Positions 36,701 through 50,400 of a stretch of DNA of 64,000 bases are shown in pieces. Position 1 is the stretch's first letter; the number at the start of each line of letters is the position of its first letter. This DNA comes from Diphasiastrum complanatum (Eukaryota > Streptophyta > Lycopodiopsida > Lycopodiales > Lycopodiaceae), in the NCBI GenBank assembly GCA_029204225.1, contig CM055096.1, positions 75,055,521-75,119,520 on the forward strand, written 5' to 3'. The position numbers and the translations under genes are program-made. The notes beneath the pieces were generated by a model, which did not search any database, had not been told where the DNA came from, and saw nothing but the letters and a program-made list of their open reading frames with translations.

Positions 36701-39700
36701 GAAGTTTAGGGCATGGGAAGCAGGTTCTGGTAAAGAGTTTGATGCGCTTTATGCTGCGGTGGCGAGGCACGTGGATTTAACATATCCATCACTATGGCAG
36801 CTATATTGCCAATGGGAAGGGGGTTTCCAAACACGAGGGCAACAATCAGAGGAGCGGATAAAGAAAAGGAAAATTGACAAAGGCACCCACAATTTCCATA
36901 CCTACGATGCTTTGGAATTTCGACCCGTCATTGCAATAGCCATGAAGCAGACACAGGAGCTATTCCTTAACAAGAAGTATACGTTGATGACGACGGAATG
37001 GCTGAGTAAAGGGATGCTCACGAAAAACACACCACGGTTGGTATCTGGTGTGATGGATGACCATCAGAGACTTCTGCTCAAGCCCATTTGACATGGACCA
37101 GCCACACCAGTGCCGAGATCAGGCGATCAACGAGTGTCACCAACAACTGTGCCTACAACAGTATTGGTAGATATGCCCAGACCAAAGGGAGTACTCAAGA
37201 AGTATGAGATGCTTACCATTGATGCATAGGGCAGGGGTGAGTCTGTGAGTACCGTCTCGGGAGTGCACACATCGGATGAAAGTGACAGTGAACACGATAG
37301 TAAGGAGGTCAAGCGCAGGAAGAAGCTGAAGAGGACTCAAAGTTGAAACTCGGTGGAACTTGTTTTCTTCCCCCGGGGGATATGTGTTAGGCCTACTTTG
37401 GTCATTGTAATGTAATTGTTAATATGAGTTTTACTCAAATGTAATTGTATAATTTGTAAGATTATGGGTTTATTGAAAATGTATTTACATAGTTAGGTGA
37501 ATAGGTCAGGAGACGTCGTTGTAGAATGATTATGAAGTTAGAATAGGTAGGTTTGTTAATGATAAGTCATATTCAACGGGAAGTTGAATAGACCGTAAGC
37601 AACCGCAAAGTTGACGATTGCGGTCTTTATGCGGTTCTGACGAGAAGTTGAACCGACCAGTTGCGGTTGTTGCGGAGTTCTACGATATCAAGTTGCGGTA
37701 TCTTGGCAGGAGTATAAATAGGATTCTTGTAGCCGAAGTGGGGACTCTTGATTTTACGCTGTCTAACAGTAGTATGATTTGGAGTCAAAGGGTGAGAACC
37801 AAGCTATTGTATATTCAGTCATTCAGTTTCTATGTCAGGTTGCAGGCAGCAAGAAGCCTATTGCCTTGCCTAAGACATTTTGAGCAACTTTGATGTGGAC
37901 ACTGTGTACTATTCAGTAGTGTGAACTCTTGTAATCGACATTGGATCATTGTATGAAACGTGGATTGAGCATTATTATCTGTTCCTATGCATGAATCTCG
38001 TTGTAATTGTTGTATGGTCAGTGTTTTGTGATAATTCTTCTCTTGCGAGTTGTGGCTGTGTGTTAGGATATCTTAATCATGTGAAATGTAACTGGGTTGA
38101 GTAGATCTATGGTACTTTGTGAATGGTATTGAGTCAGGCTCTGTTACGCCGCCGTATTAAATTGCAATTGGTTTCTGTTCCTGTTGATGGTAGAGAATGT
38201 TCTTAGTGTATTAATGGTTTAGCCGTAATTAGTGCCAGGTAGTTAGGTGATCAAACACCCCCCTAACACATTTTGCATTGGATTATTGTCTTTCAACTGG
38301 GCCAATGCCTCCAAACTTTTTATGCTCTCACATATGATCCGTCAATTCCACATCTAGGGAGCATTTGATTTAGTTCCGTGTTGTCTTGATGTAGAGATTA
38401 CACTACCTTGACTATTTTTATGATACTATACAGGAAGTGCTGGCACTGTACAAGCAGATGGTATGGCCTTTAGATCAAGAAAAGTGCCCTGGATTTCCAA
38501 TGTCAAGAACATCTTTTTTGCTCTATGTAGGTGAGTGGGAGGAGGTTATATGCTAGAGCGGAGGTGATGAATGTAAATTGGGAGGCGTATTGATACAATA
38601 TACCCATTCTTTTTATATGCATATGATGTTGCATTACTTTCATGTTCTTGCAAGCTGTAGGACTAGATGTAGCAACCCATCTAGATTGAAATAACCATGA
38701 TGCTTCCCATTCACCACTCAACCTTATGCATGTATGTTCAAATTCGCTAGCAATCACAAGGTGTACTATTGGTTGCACCTGCATGCTACATGCATAGCCA
38801 TGCATGCTACATGCATCCACCCTTTGAGCTACAACATCATTTTGATTATAGGAACATAGCTATTGCTAAGCGTCAAATTCACTTCCTAATATAGTATTGT
38901 CGTGAACTAAGGAGAGTATTGTCGCCTAGTCAGTTTATCTCTACCACAATGCATCGTGAATAGGAATCTTATAGTTATGGAATCTAACGTCAACATAAAT
39001 TATGCCTACATCACAAGATGGCTTGCAATGCAATCGAGAGAAATATGAAGCAAAAGGCAACGGTTTCATAGTACACTTGGCATCTTGGAAGAATAAATCC
39101 ATCAGATCTCATCTTCTTACATTTCAATAGCAATCAGTCATTTTGCTTACTTGTATATGTAGCATCTCAAAGTAATCTTAATTTGTGTTTTTGGAAGCAA
39201 TTTAATGCTTCTACTATTAATTACATATTTGGATGCTCTACATATTGGGTGTACCTTTTTGGTACAAAGGCATCAATAAGACTTCTTCTTCGCTCTCTCT
39301 CTCTCTATTGTTGTTTTGTTGATTTTAGGAAACCCTTTGTCTTCCTACAACAACATAGTGAGTACTCTTGAGAGAGTTAAATCTAAGTGTGTCGTTATGA
39401 TCATCAACCAATTTTTGTATGCAGGTGGCAAACTTGATAGCAATGTCATAATTGCGTCTTGATCGTTGAAAGGTTAAACCGATAGCTGCCATCGGTTGCA
39501 AGAGATTAAACTGGTTAACATGATTTTGAACCGAATCACCGTTAGACATCTTGAGTGAGAAGAATATCCTTCTGAGATGCAACTTAGAAGTCACGTCCCT
39601 CACATCATATAGTGCGCTCAAGATGTCCCATACTTCTTTCGAAGTTTGAGCTTTAGATACATGGCCAATTTGGGTATGTGAAATATTAAGAATGATTAGC

Positions 39701-41400
39701 GCGAAAACTTTACCATCCTTCGATTTCTATTTGGAGTCGGCTGTGTCGGCTTCAAGCTTAAATTCGATTCCTGTGACAACATCCCATAGCTCATTGGCAA
39801 TTAGCAAGGTCTTCATCTTAAATTTCCACAAATGATAATTAGATCCATTTAGCTTGTCTACGGTGAGACCGACTTTGCATTAACAACTTTATTTACATTT
39901 CTGTTACAAGGGTCACCACAGGCCGGTGACGTAGCCATTTCTGTATTTACAAGAAGTACATCTATAAGTAAAAACAGTAAACAACCGGGACATGGAGTAA
40001 AAGCTGTAACACGTGTATTTTTGCAAACTGTGTAAAAACATGAGTAAAACTACAGAACTGGATAGGTGAATAGATGTAGAGTAAAGATCGATTATTCGGA
40101 TAAATCCAACACATTTGAGATGCCTCGAGTAAGTGTAAGGTCTTTGATACACTTGTCACTCCCACAACACTATATGCAGCAGTAGCATCATGTGCATGTC
40201 TCTCCTCATCGGATTGGGCTAATATCTCATGACCATAGATTATTATGTTATCATGTATGATACAGGCTAAGCCCTCCGTTCCATATTAGATTATTCTTGC
40301 TGAGTTTGTAGTTCCACCTCTATAGCTTGGAGCCATGTTCCTGCTTATCTCATATATCCAGTGAGTCTAGTTGTTTTCAGCTCTTGAGCAAAGATACACA
40401 TAGGCAGCTCTCACCACTTCTGTCACAGACCTCCCTTCGGGCACTCACCAGTTTATCAGAGGTTTTATTTATAGAGCGTATCTTGATCGAGTCTGGCAGG
40501 GCCAATTAGGGGTCAAACTTGACTTTTATCGGACTCATGTTTTAGAGTTGGATACAACAGGGTTTCCTATTCTGCCACACTACCTAGCTTTTGGATTATC
40601 TCATGGTCTTAGGTTCATACTTGGTTAGCTTCGTATTTGTTCGCACCGGCTTGAGATTGAGGTTGGACGGTTTCAGTGTGTTTCGAGAGAGGAGAGGATT
40701 TGCTAGCTATGTTTCTTGGATGAGGTTGAGTCCAAGGAGCACTTCATCTTCCGATGCCCAGTTTACCTTGAGATCAGAGAGAGATCTCCTGTAGCAGCTC
40801 GCATTAAATCTCTTCATTTCCAGTAGGACATGATGATGGCACAGTCTCATTAGATCATTGCTTATATCAGTGCATTTTTCTTTCTTTCATATCTCATTCA
40901 ACATAGTTCAGTTTGGATTAATTAGTAATATATCGACATGCACTTTTCTTTATTGTTTTGGAGACATTTTATGCGCTCCCACTGATGCCACATACTTGAC
41001 ATGTACATTTTAGTCTTATATGCCTCTTGGCATGGAAAAGACATGTATAAAGCTTTCTTTCTTTCTCACTCCCTCTCTATATGGCTAACATGGTGGGGGG
41101 AAAGAAGAATTGTTCTTGAATGGGTTATGAGCTTCCAAAACACTTACAAACATTTCAAACAACGATCCTCCTTTTGGAACTCAGCGTTTTGGAATACATG
41201 TTGACAACGCCTAATTTTCGCAATGACATTCCATAATCATGAATCACGATTCACAATTTAGACTAGTTGGTCTAGAGTGGTTTGGTTTTCCTTTATTTGA
41301 AATATTTTTATGCTCCCAACAATAACACATGTAGTTTTACTATTTTTGTTCGAGGTGCTCTTCTCGGACAAACTACATTGATAAGGTTTTTTATTCTTTC

Positions 41401-41455
<55 letters not shown>

Positions 41456-44400
41456 ATTGCCAGTAGCAAGGGAGACTCATAACCTCGTGCATAGACAAAC
41501 TTGCAAACATGATGTGCCGCATAGACAAACTCGCAAACATCTTCTATTCACACGACATCATCATCATCCACAAACGTCATGAACTTTTCCAGATATGTAT
41601 TAGGTTACTAATTGATGACTACCTTGCTTTTCTATATGGACTTGTTTTATGGGAGCTCTCCCATATGAGTTTTGGAGTTTCTGGTTGGTTAGCTATGATC
41701 ATTTCACTCATTTAGTTATGTATACAAAAAGTTCTATGATCGAAGACATTTTTGATGCCCCCTAATATAGAATCATGCTTGAGATGTCCTTTAGTCCTAT
41801 GTACTTTTTGGTTCATCAAAGAGATCAATCAAGCTTTTTATTATCTTTGTCGCTCTCTCTATATTAACTGTGGAATATATGTTCGTTAAGCTGTGTGTTG
41901 ACATCTTTGATTTCAATGACTTTGTAGGGGAACCTTTGGAAGGTGATGACGACTTACTTGGTGGAGGAACCACGGTTGCTGGTCGAGATGAGTGGATGAC
42001 ATCACTTCCACCTGAGAGAAAGGTTGCTTAATGTTGATATATTCAAATTCTTTTTAGAGTTTCCACATGATACTAAAGTACATGCCTATGTTCATTGTTC
42101 AGCATGTCCAATATTCATTTAGTCAGGGCAGGTTTTTGGGCGGGTGGGCAAAGGGGAGGGTACAAAATTTGAAAAATGGGGAGTTTTTTTTCCTGGCAGA
42201 GTCAGGCTGCCCGTGGGGCAGCGTGACTGCGGCCCGCCGCGACAAAAAAACATGAAGGAAAATTTCAAAAAAAAAAGGGGTCCTGGCAGCATGAGCGGCC
42301 CGGAAACACTATTATTTTAATTATAATAGATAGTATATGCTATGTAGTATGGAAGATATACATTTATACTATAAACAATATATTGGTTAATAAGAATTGT
42401 TCTTTAGCTAATAGAAACATCAAAAAATTCAGTTTCAAAGAAATTTTCAACTATAAAAAACAATCAGAACAAAGACAAGTAGAACAATATTACTTGACAA
42501 AAATAGGGTCCCTACAATGTTTAAAAAATTTTCGGACAATCACCATCCCCCATAACATTTCCTGTTTTTTGAAACCCATTTTGCAAAAATAAAAAGAGTT
42601 CCTGAACAGAGTTCTTGGGAAATTCCAGGAACGCGTTCCAGAACGGCTGGTGCATCTATGATATACCTGTATATGTGTGTGTGTATATATATATCATAGT
42701 TCCCTGTGGTACCGCCGTTATGGTACCGCCGGTAATGGTGGTACCGCCAATACGGTACCACCCTCTGGTCTGCGGTAATATTTAAAGGAAAAAAATTAAT
42801 TTTTTTTAATTTAAAAAAAATAAAATTTAGTGGGCAATATGGGTATCAGCTTGAAGCTCTTGACGAGAGTAGAGCATTTTATTTAAATGTAGGTTGCCGG
42901 TAGTTTCAGCTACAAAATGTGTTAGACATAACTAAATAATGGACCTCTCAGTTTAGTAGTTACTAGTTAACCGTGAGCTTAAATCTGTAAGGCCCCCGTT
43001 ATGAGAAGCCATTATTGAGCACGGTTGTTAGTATGGGGTCTACTGTGAGACCATGATGGTTAGGAGATGGCTGGATTGCATAGCAGGAAGTCCTGGGGGG
43101 TGGAGCCCCCCGAGAAACAGGGGGTCTGGGGGGCGGTAGCCCCCCGACAGGGGGTTTCGGGGCCAGAGCACCCCAACTGCAGGGTCCGGGGGCTGCCAGT
43201 AGACCCCGGCCCCGACGGTACGGCCTCTTCATGATTTGGCCTTCCGACTCCCTGAGCAAAAACACACTTTTTGGTATTTTACATCCCCTTGGTCCTTTGG
43301 CTGTTCGCTCTCTTAGATGGTGGTTGCTACTATATAACTACCAGATTGAGAGGCATTCATTAGAAGTTGGAGCAACTTGCATAAATGCACTACTCTCGTC
43401 AGAACCGGCAACCTGCATAAATGCACTGCTCTCGTCAAGAGCTTCTCCTATCAACTATCCAACTCTAACTGAGTCTTTCGGGATAGCATTACATCCTTTT
43501 CAATCGGAAAAAGATTAAGGCCAAATGTTTTTGTGTATTCTATGCACAAAAATACCCTCTAAATGAGTCCAAAAAGTGGCTCATAAAGGTTGTGACTTAT
43601 AGGCAATACATTTCACTAACACTCAGAGATTATATTGTTGATTCAAACAACTAACTCAGAAGTAACACTTCTGACTCAGTTAGTTGTAATGGATTTAGAA
43701 AATATTTGAATGTCTAGGTGTGGATCCAAAACACCACATTCCATCTGATTCTAATCCCACCAAGGTCAATACGCAGCTCTCATTGAGAAATTACAATTAC
43801 CCATCGAGAAATTGTCTCTATATAATTCTCATCAATATGTCTGTTTTAACGACTAGTTTATGCATGCTAATAAACTTAGTCCAAGGAATCCTTTGTAGAT
43901 CCACAGGATTTAAAGTTTGTACAAAAGGTTTTATGATCACACAAAGAGTGCTATTTCACAACCAAAATCTCAACCAGAGTTTAACTCAAAAGAATATATT
44001 GTTAGCGTGAATTTCATCCCTTGCATCAACTCACGGATCTCAGTCCTCACTAGGATCAAGTTGATTCCTACTAGCAAGGAACAGGTCTTAACAAACCACC
44101 ATCTTGCAATAGAGTTCCCTAGTTCTGACACAAATCAATCAGACTTGTAATCAGCAACTCTTGTACTACAAGAATGTTTTCTGATTTCCTTCTCTTAAAT
44201 CTTTTAACTAAATAATATCTACTATAATCCTTACAGGATTTCTGTAATATCAAGATATCCTATCGTTTTTTATTCAAGTAACAGGTCGTCAACTATTCAA
44301 GTAATGGATTCCTCCTGGAATCCTTGATAGATGTTTCTTCGTTCTATTCTTCCTACTTCTCCCCCTTTTAATAGGAAACCACACGAGTTTCCAGGGGGTG

Positions 44401-47400
44401 CATATTAGTCTAGATATGCCCAAGGAGAAGTTACAAAGAAGAATTGCAAAAAATCTTAAAAATCAAGAAACGTGTTGCATTAATAGTATCAAATATAGTT
44501 AATGTCCCAACACTTTTTCCAGAATGATTTGTCTTAAGAATTTCTTTGTTACCATTCTCGAGAATTGACCTGTAATCAGAAAAGGATTTATGGAAGATTC
44601 ATATAAGAGAAACGATTTTTAGAAAACGATATCATAAGCCATTCATGTGACATCATCCAAGGTCAACAAGTACTAAAACTTAAATTCTAAGGAATCACAT
44701 GAAATGTTAATAAATTCACAAATATATTCTTAATACAAAATAGCATGTCGGGTTTCCGGTTTTTTTAAATTTGAAATATCTCTAAGGGGGTCATGACCAA
44801 TATCTCAAATTTTTGTCAAAACGCCCTTTTATGACCAATAGTATTTTGGCATCATTTAGATTTACGACCATACTATGGTCAAGCGGATCCAATTAGTTTC
44901 AGATCTCCCCTTTGGAATTGCCTGCGTCCCATACCACAAGTTTTTCCTCTAGGAAAACCGTTCACTACCGGATCAAACCATCCAAAAATTATCCAAAAAT
45001 TAATTTTTGGAATCGATACATTATGAAGTTCTCGGGAATTGGCACAAATTCCAACTTCATAGAACAAATTCCGACCCATGTTAGCTTCACTGCTTACTTA
45101 ATCTTTACGGTCACCATAAGGCTTGTAGGTCACGCCTCAACATTTTGTGAGTGACAGATTTAGTAATGGATAAGAATGAGTGGAATTAAGAACGAATTTG
45201 ATTTAAGATATTTCAATTAGGAATGCTCTATAACGGGTTAAATATCAAAGTGCAAAAATTACATAAAATCACTATTCAACCTTAGAGATTGGTAATTGAA
45301 TCTTCCTTTATCAAATTCCTCGGTTCCTAAAAGAACGGAAAAAACTTGATTGCATCACTAGATATGCCAAACTTCAAAATCAAATTTCTATATGAGTGCT
45401 GCCCTTTGGGCCTTATGACCACTAAGATCAATTCGATTTCTTCATGCCAGTGCTTATTGGTTTCACTCTTACTTCTTTTAGCAAGCAACCACCTCTTGTT
45501 CAAAAAAACGTGACCAAGTCCTAAAAATATGACCAAATAGGGCCCAAGGCTAGTATATGAATAAAAAGGGCCCTTAGGCCTGCTTATGCATAATAACGAA
45601 TAAAAGAATGGACGCGATGAATGTAATGAGCCAAGTCCATAACTCTCCCCTGCAGAAAAACAAAGCCCTCCACCGGCTAGCAAGCATAATGATATCTAAA
45701 TCAAAAATGTAAGCATGCTAAATATTGAAAAATCACGAACTAGTGGAAATACTGATGGAGAGGACATAAGTCGTCACAACAGATATCATAACTGTGTACA
45801 GCAAGTACTAATCAAATACTCCAACAAAACAAAAAAAGAATAGTCATAGCTAGCCGAATCATGAAGTAGAGGGAACATCTGCAATGACATCTGTAGTAGA
45901 GGAAAGAACTAAAGCCATGAGGGCTCGAGCCTGATTTGCCAATAATGGTGTATGATAAAAGACATCAATAGGCTCCCAAGTGGCCTCCTCAAGAGGACAA
46001 CCATCCCACTGTACCAAAAATTGAACCTGCCTGCGACGTCGACTATGCTGAAGGCGAACCTGATGGATGGCAATTGGCAAAAAAGGGAACAACTCTGGCT
46101 CTGTAGGAAATGTGAGATCGCGAGGAGCATCATCCTCAATGGTAGCTCGTAAAAGGCTAACATGAAATATATCACAGGCTCGTGTAGAATCAGGCAACTG
46201 TAATCGGTATGTAACAGGGCTGAGGCGATCCAAGATACAGTAAGGCCCATAATAGCATGGTGCAAGCTTCTCAGTAGAAGCGTGACCCTGAACAAAGTGA
46301 TGACGTGCAAAGCGTAACCGGAGGTAAACCATATCACCAATCTGAAACTCAACATGACGGTGATGACGATCAACAGAAGTCTGATAGCGCTGCTGAACAT
46401 GCTGTAAGTGAGTAGTAGCCCTAGAAATAAGCTCGCAAGCACCTGATAAAAAAGAGGCAATGGTAACTGGTGTATCATCATGAGGAAGAGGGACCACTGG
46501 CAAAAGTGGAGCATACCCATGAGCCAATAAGAAAGGTGAAACTCCAGTGCTGGTACGATGTTGGATAGCACATTTTTGCGCCTGGTCGATGCGATCCATG
46601 AACTCATCTATGAGACTGAGTGCATCCCTCATGGTCTACTAGGTGCAACACATAAAAAATGGGTCACAAGAGCTCCACAAGCTACCTGTGGCGCAGCGTG
46701 GGCAGCCATCACAGTCGACTTCATCTATGAGACGGTCAGGACCACCGTCTTTGAAAAGGACTTTTGGAACATAATACTCTGGTCGCGCAGCTCCGATATC
46801 GCAGCCACGCGACCAGAGCATTATGTTCAGTGAGATGAAGATTGTGCCAAGCATGCACAAGACCAAGATATTGACGACAAATTGCCGACGAGGGTTGGTC
46901 CACCCATCGCTCAATAGTGAGCATCCATATTTGCCAATAAATGTCCATCATTCAATAGACATATGCAAACTTCAAAGACTACGTTTTTAAATGAAACACG
47001 TGCAAAAAGTTTAAGGACAGGATTCTTATGGTTGCCATGTTGTGTGAATAAAACTCAGCTCTCGCGTGATGGTCTCCTCCTCCTGACGTAAGAAACTCGT
47101 GCGCAATGCCTCTCTCCTGGGAGGCCTCGGTATAGTATCCACTGATGTGACAAGACAACAAAGCTCCTTGAATGCCCATGTGTCAACAATTGCAAAAGGA
47201 ATGCCGCACTCGTAAAAAAATTGGCCAACCTGTCTAGTACATTGGGCATGTAGCTCTCTCTGCCACCCAGGATGCTCCAGGTTTGCTGCAACCTGGACCT
47301 AACCCCTCTCTGTTGTACATGGGGCTGTCGTGGTCTAGCACGCCCTGCGGGTGCAGTGGATGGACCAACTAAAGGGGTGTCTGATGGTGGAGCATCATAT

Positions 47401-50400
47401 GCTGATTCTATCTGCCTCTCTCTAGCGGGATGAACCTCGTGAAAAGGTGCATCTGCTACTGATGATGATGTGAGATGGGAAGGGCCCGCCTCTGATCTTG
47501 AAGGCTGACGAAATACATGTGGACCCGATGAACTAGGCCCGATGCTGCGGCTGGAACGGGAGCAGCAGCACCTAGGCCATGCCCTGCTGCTGCCCACTGA
47601 ATAGAACTCTGTGTCAGTCTCCATGGTCCACAATACCTAGGAGATATTTTGAGACACTTTCCTATGCGTAGCACCTTCAACTTGGAAGGGACTAGTAAAT
47701 ATACCCAATCTTCGGTGTCAAATTCTTGATAGGTATGTTTCTTATGAGCGTAACTTTCTACCTTAGCCACTACCTTAGACAAATCAGTAGGTGTTGTCTC
47801 TAGCTTCTGCTGCACCTGGGCCTGAAACTCCACAATGCTAGGCAACTTACGTGGAATTCCTATGGTCGCAAGACATCGTTTGTGAGCATCATGGATGTGG
47901 ATGGTGCATTGGTTAGTCCAAATGACATCACAAAAAATTCATAATGCCCAAAACGGGTTTGGAAGGCCATCTTCATCTCGAATCCGTGTTTTATGGTAGC
48001 CACTTTTGAGATCTATCTTACTGAAAATGGTTGCGCCTTGCAACGCATCCAGTAGATCATCAATCCTAGGCATTGCATATGTGTACTTTACAATGAATTT
48101 ATTTAATTCCCCGTAATCAACGCACATCAAAAAACTACCATCCTTTATCTTAAGAGAGGCAAAGGGTGAATAACTAGGATGGACATGCCCCAACTTAAGA
48201 TTCCTCCAACATTCTTCTGACTTCCTCTTCCTCTTCGGGTTCATCCTATAGGGAGGCCTACATAGCGGACTCGCTCCCGGGACGAGCTCAATACGATGCT
48301 CTACATTCCTTCTAACATATGTTTAAATTTTGTGCAGATGGGCTTTTCCAGTTCACTTGCCAGGTCACACCTTTGTTGTAAAGCAAATGCATCTGCTATG
48401 GACAATGCAAAAATAGATGAAGTTGCGTGTGGATCATCAGTGAGTGTGCCCAGTTGATGACTATCAAGATTAGAATCAAAGCTGGAATCAACATTCACAC
48501 AACCACAAATACTGCAGGTCCATTCTCTTTATTTGCATATAGGTAATAAGAGGACCCACCCTCAACATATGGTCTCTCCCCCTTTAAGACATGAGACATA
48601 CTCTCGTCTGAACTTATACACATGCGAAATGGAATCTATACCGGGTTGCTTATTTGTATGCCACTGCGTACCCAAAACGTTATCAAACTTAGCTAGCTAA
48701 TTTTGTGATTTCAAACTTTTAACCTTTCGGAATACATCCAAATAGACAAGGATGCCCGATAGACTCTCTCATCCCAAACTTCTGTTCCCTTCCCCTCTGG
48801 CATCTCAATTGTTTATTGGCAATCATAAGGAACAATAGCTAAGCGAAGCTTTTTCACCACACGTGAATCAATAATAATATTATGCTGAAAAAAACCAATA
48901 CAAATTGTATGAACAGGATCTTTGATTTAAGAGGACATCATATCATTAAATGCTACAAATGAAAATGATTGAGCCTAGAAACATTTCGACAAGTACATAT
49001 TCATGAAAAACAAGTATAGTACTATCATCTAATGTACAGTACACATAGAAAGTACACAAGATATCACATTCAAGATTTGTAGAAACAAGATAGAACTAGC
49101 ATTTATTGATGATAGACTCAAAACATACAATTGCAATGATGAGGCAGCGTGACAGTACAAAACGTGACAAGTAGCGAACTCGTTGGAACCTCCCCTTTTA
49201 TAGACATATTTACTTTCTCTCTCTAGATCTACCTACCTTCACCTACCACTCTCGCCTACTCTACCTACCTCACCTACCCTATCTACTTCACCTACTACAC
49301 GTAGTCAGCCAACTACTAGTCAAACATAGGTGCCATGGCATATTCCTAGGCACTAGCTCGCTGAAGGCTACAGACCATACTATTTTTAATTTGTTTTTTG
49401 ATAAGGCCTATTTGCAAACTTTTGGCCTAATTATTTAAATTCAATTGACAAGGTAATTTGGCCTATACACACAGATTCTAGATCTGAATTAAATTTCTAA
49501 CAATATATGCGAGGAACCAGTGTCAAATAAGATAAGTACGTCATGACCTTCTGGCTTCCCCCTCATGCATATCAGTTCACTATTTGGAAACTGATAAGCG
49601 TCATGTGCCTTGGTGGATAAGAAACAAACTGGTGCCTCTGGACCAATCTTTCAGACCAAAATAGTCATGACATGTCTAGTGTCATTATCACTCTTGTTGG
49701 CCAATAAGTCATCCAAAATCTCCTCATCCTGGCCCCCTTCATCAAATAGGGCTCATAAGAACAACCAACCAGCTCAAGACCGAATCTAACATGAAGAAGC
49801 ATTAAGGGGCAAGTGAAAGTTAAAGTGTACTTGAACACAAAGTCTCAAAGTGCTTATTTGTTGGCCTTGTTGAAGTAGCCCCCCAACTCACTGATTTATT
49901 AGTAGCAGAATGACTTCCCTATACGATCAATCAACCTGTTTAGGGCTCAATGGATGTAAGAGGAGAGTTCAGAATGAACTGAACTTAAAAATGTGGAGAA
50001 CCAGTTGAACTGCTCCGTAGCTGAGTGTTATCCATGATTGACTGAGTGAGTTACTCATACCAGACTCAGTCATAATTAGGGCCAAAAAATGTACCATAAG
50101 AAGAAACACAAGTCTCAAACCTAAGTGTGTATGGATCAATAAAACGTACAACTGTATCAAACATGTATTTGATCATATTTGTGGCAGAGTGAATTTCTAA
50201 ACAAGTCTAATGGCTTTCTCTCTTTGACAGGCTGGGGCTCCAAGTATGCACTCAACTTTTTTTAGTAAGTCCGGAAGAGAAGGTCGCGGAGATACTAGCA
50301 GTTGGACTGATAATCCTCTAGAAAAAGCTGAGAAGGCTAAGATGCAGTAAGTTTTGACATCATAGTTTGCTAGTGAGTCATAGTTGCATGAGAATCTCCA

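Larger units (their letters stand above)
33095..38268 (+). mobile_element. Ty3/Gypsy element, 5'-truncated, with extra 3' ORFs and 3' LTR
   Basis: In plus-strand order: RT from about 33,112 ([10 protein letters not shown]); RT thumb/connection (33,262-33,630, [24 protein letters not shown]); RNase H (33,673-33,918); integrase zinc region and core (34,115-34,896, [28 protein letters not shown]); three further ORFs (34,776-35,327; 35,712-36,278; 36,294-37,091); a purine run; the 3' LTR (37,385-38,268). gag, protease and the start of RT, and the 5' LTR, are missing. The pol part is broken in several places. It resembles the Tat branch by RT/IN style. The element sits in sense orientation in intron 8. 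Confidence 0.85.
32486..41927 (+). other. Intron 8 of the J-domain gene, 9.4 kb, transposon-filled
   Basis: Donor GTGAAT at 32,486 and acceptor TTTGTAG ending at 41,927. The flanking exons join in phase 1 to read [14 protein letters not shown]. It contains a GC-rich patch, a 5'-truncated Ty3 element with a 3' LTR, a Copia gag remnant, a LINE tail and a (TC)n tract. Confidence 0.85.
42023..50230 (+). other. Intron 9 of the J-domain gene, 8.2 kb
   Basis: Donor GTTGCT at 42,023 and acceptor GACAG ending at 50,230. The exons join in phase 0 ([19 protein letters not shown]). It contains palindromes, a GC-rich repeat, minus-strand chromovirus pieces and a solo LTR. Confidence 0.85.

Noticed and set aside
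45909-46607. 232-codon minus-strand frame overlapping the chromodomain frame
   Set aside because: An out-of-frame shadow of the integrase/chromodomain coding. It has no recognisable motif.
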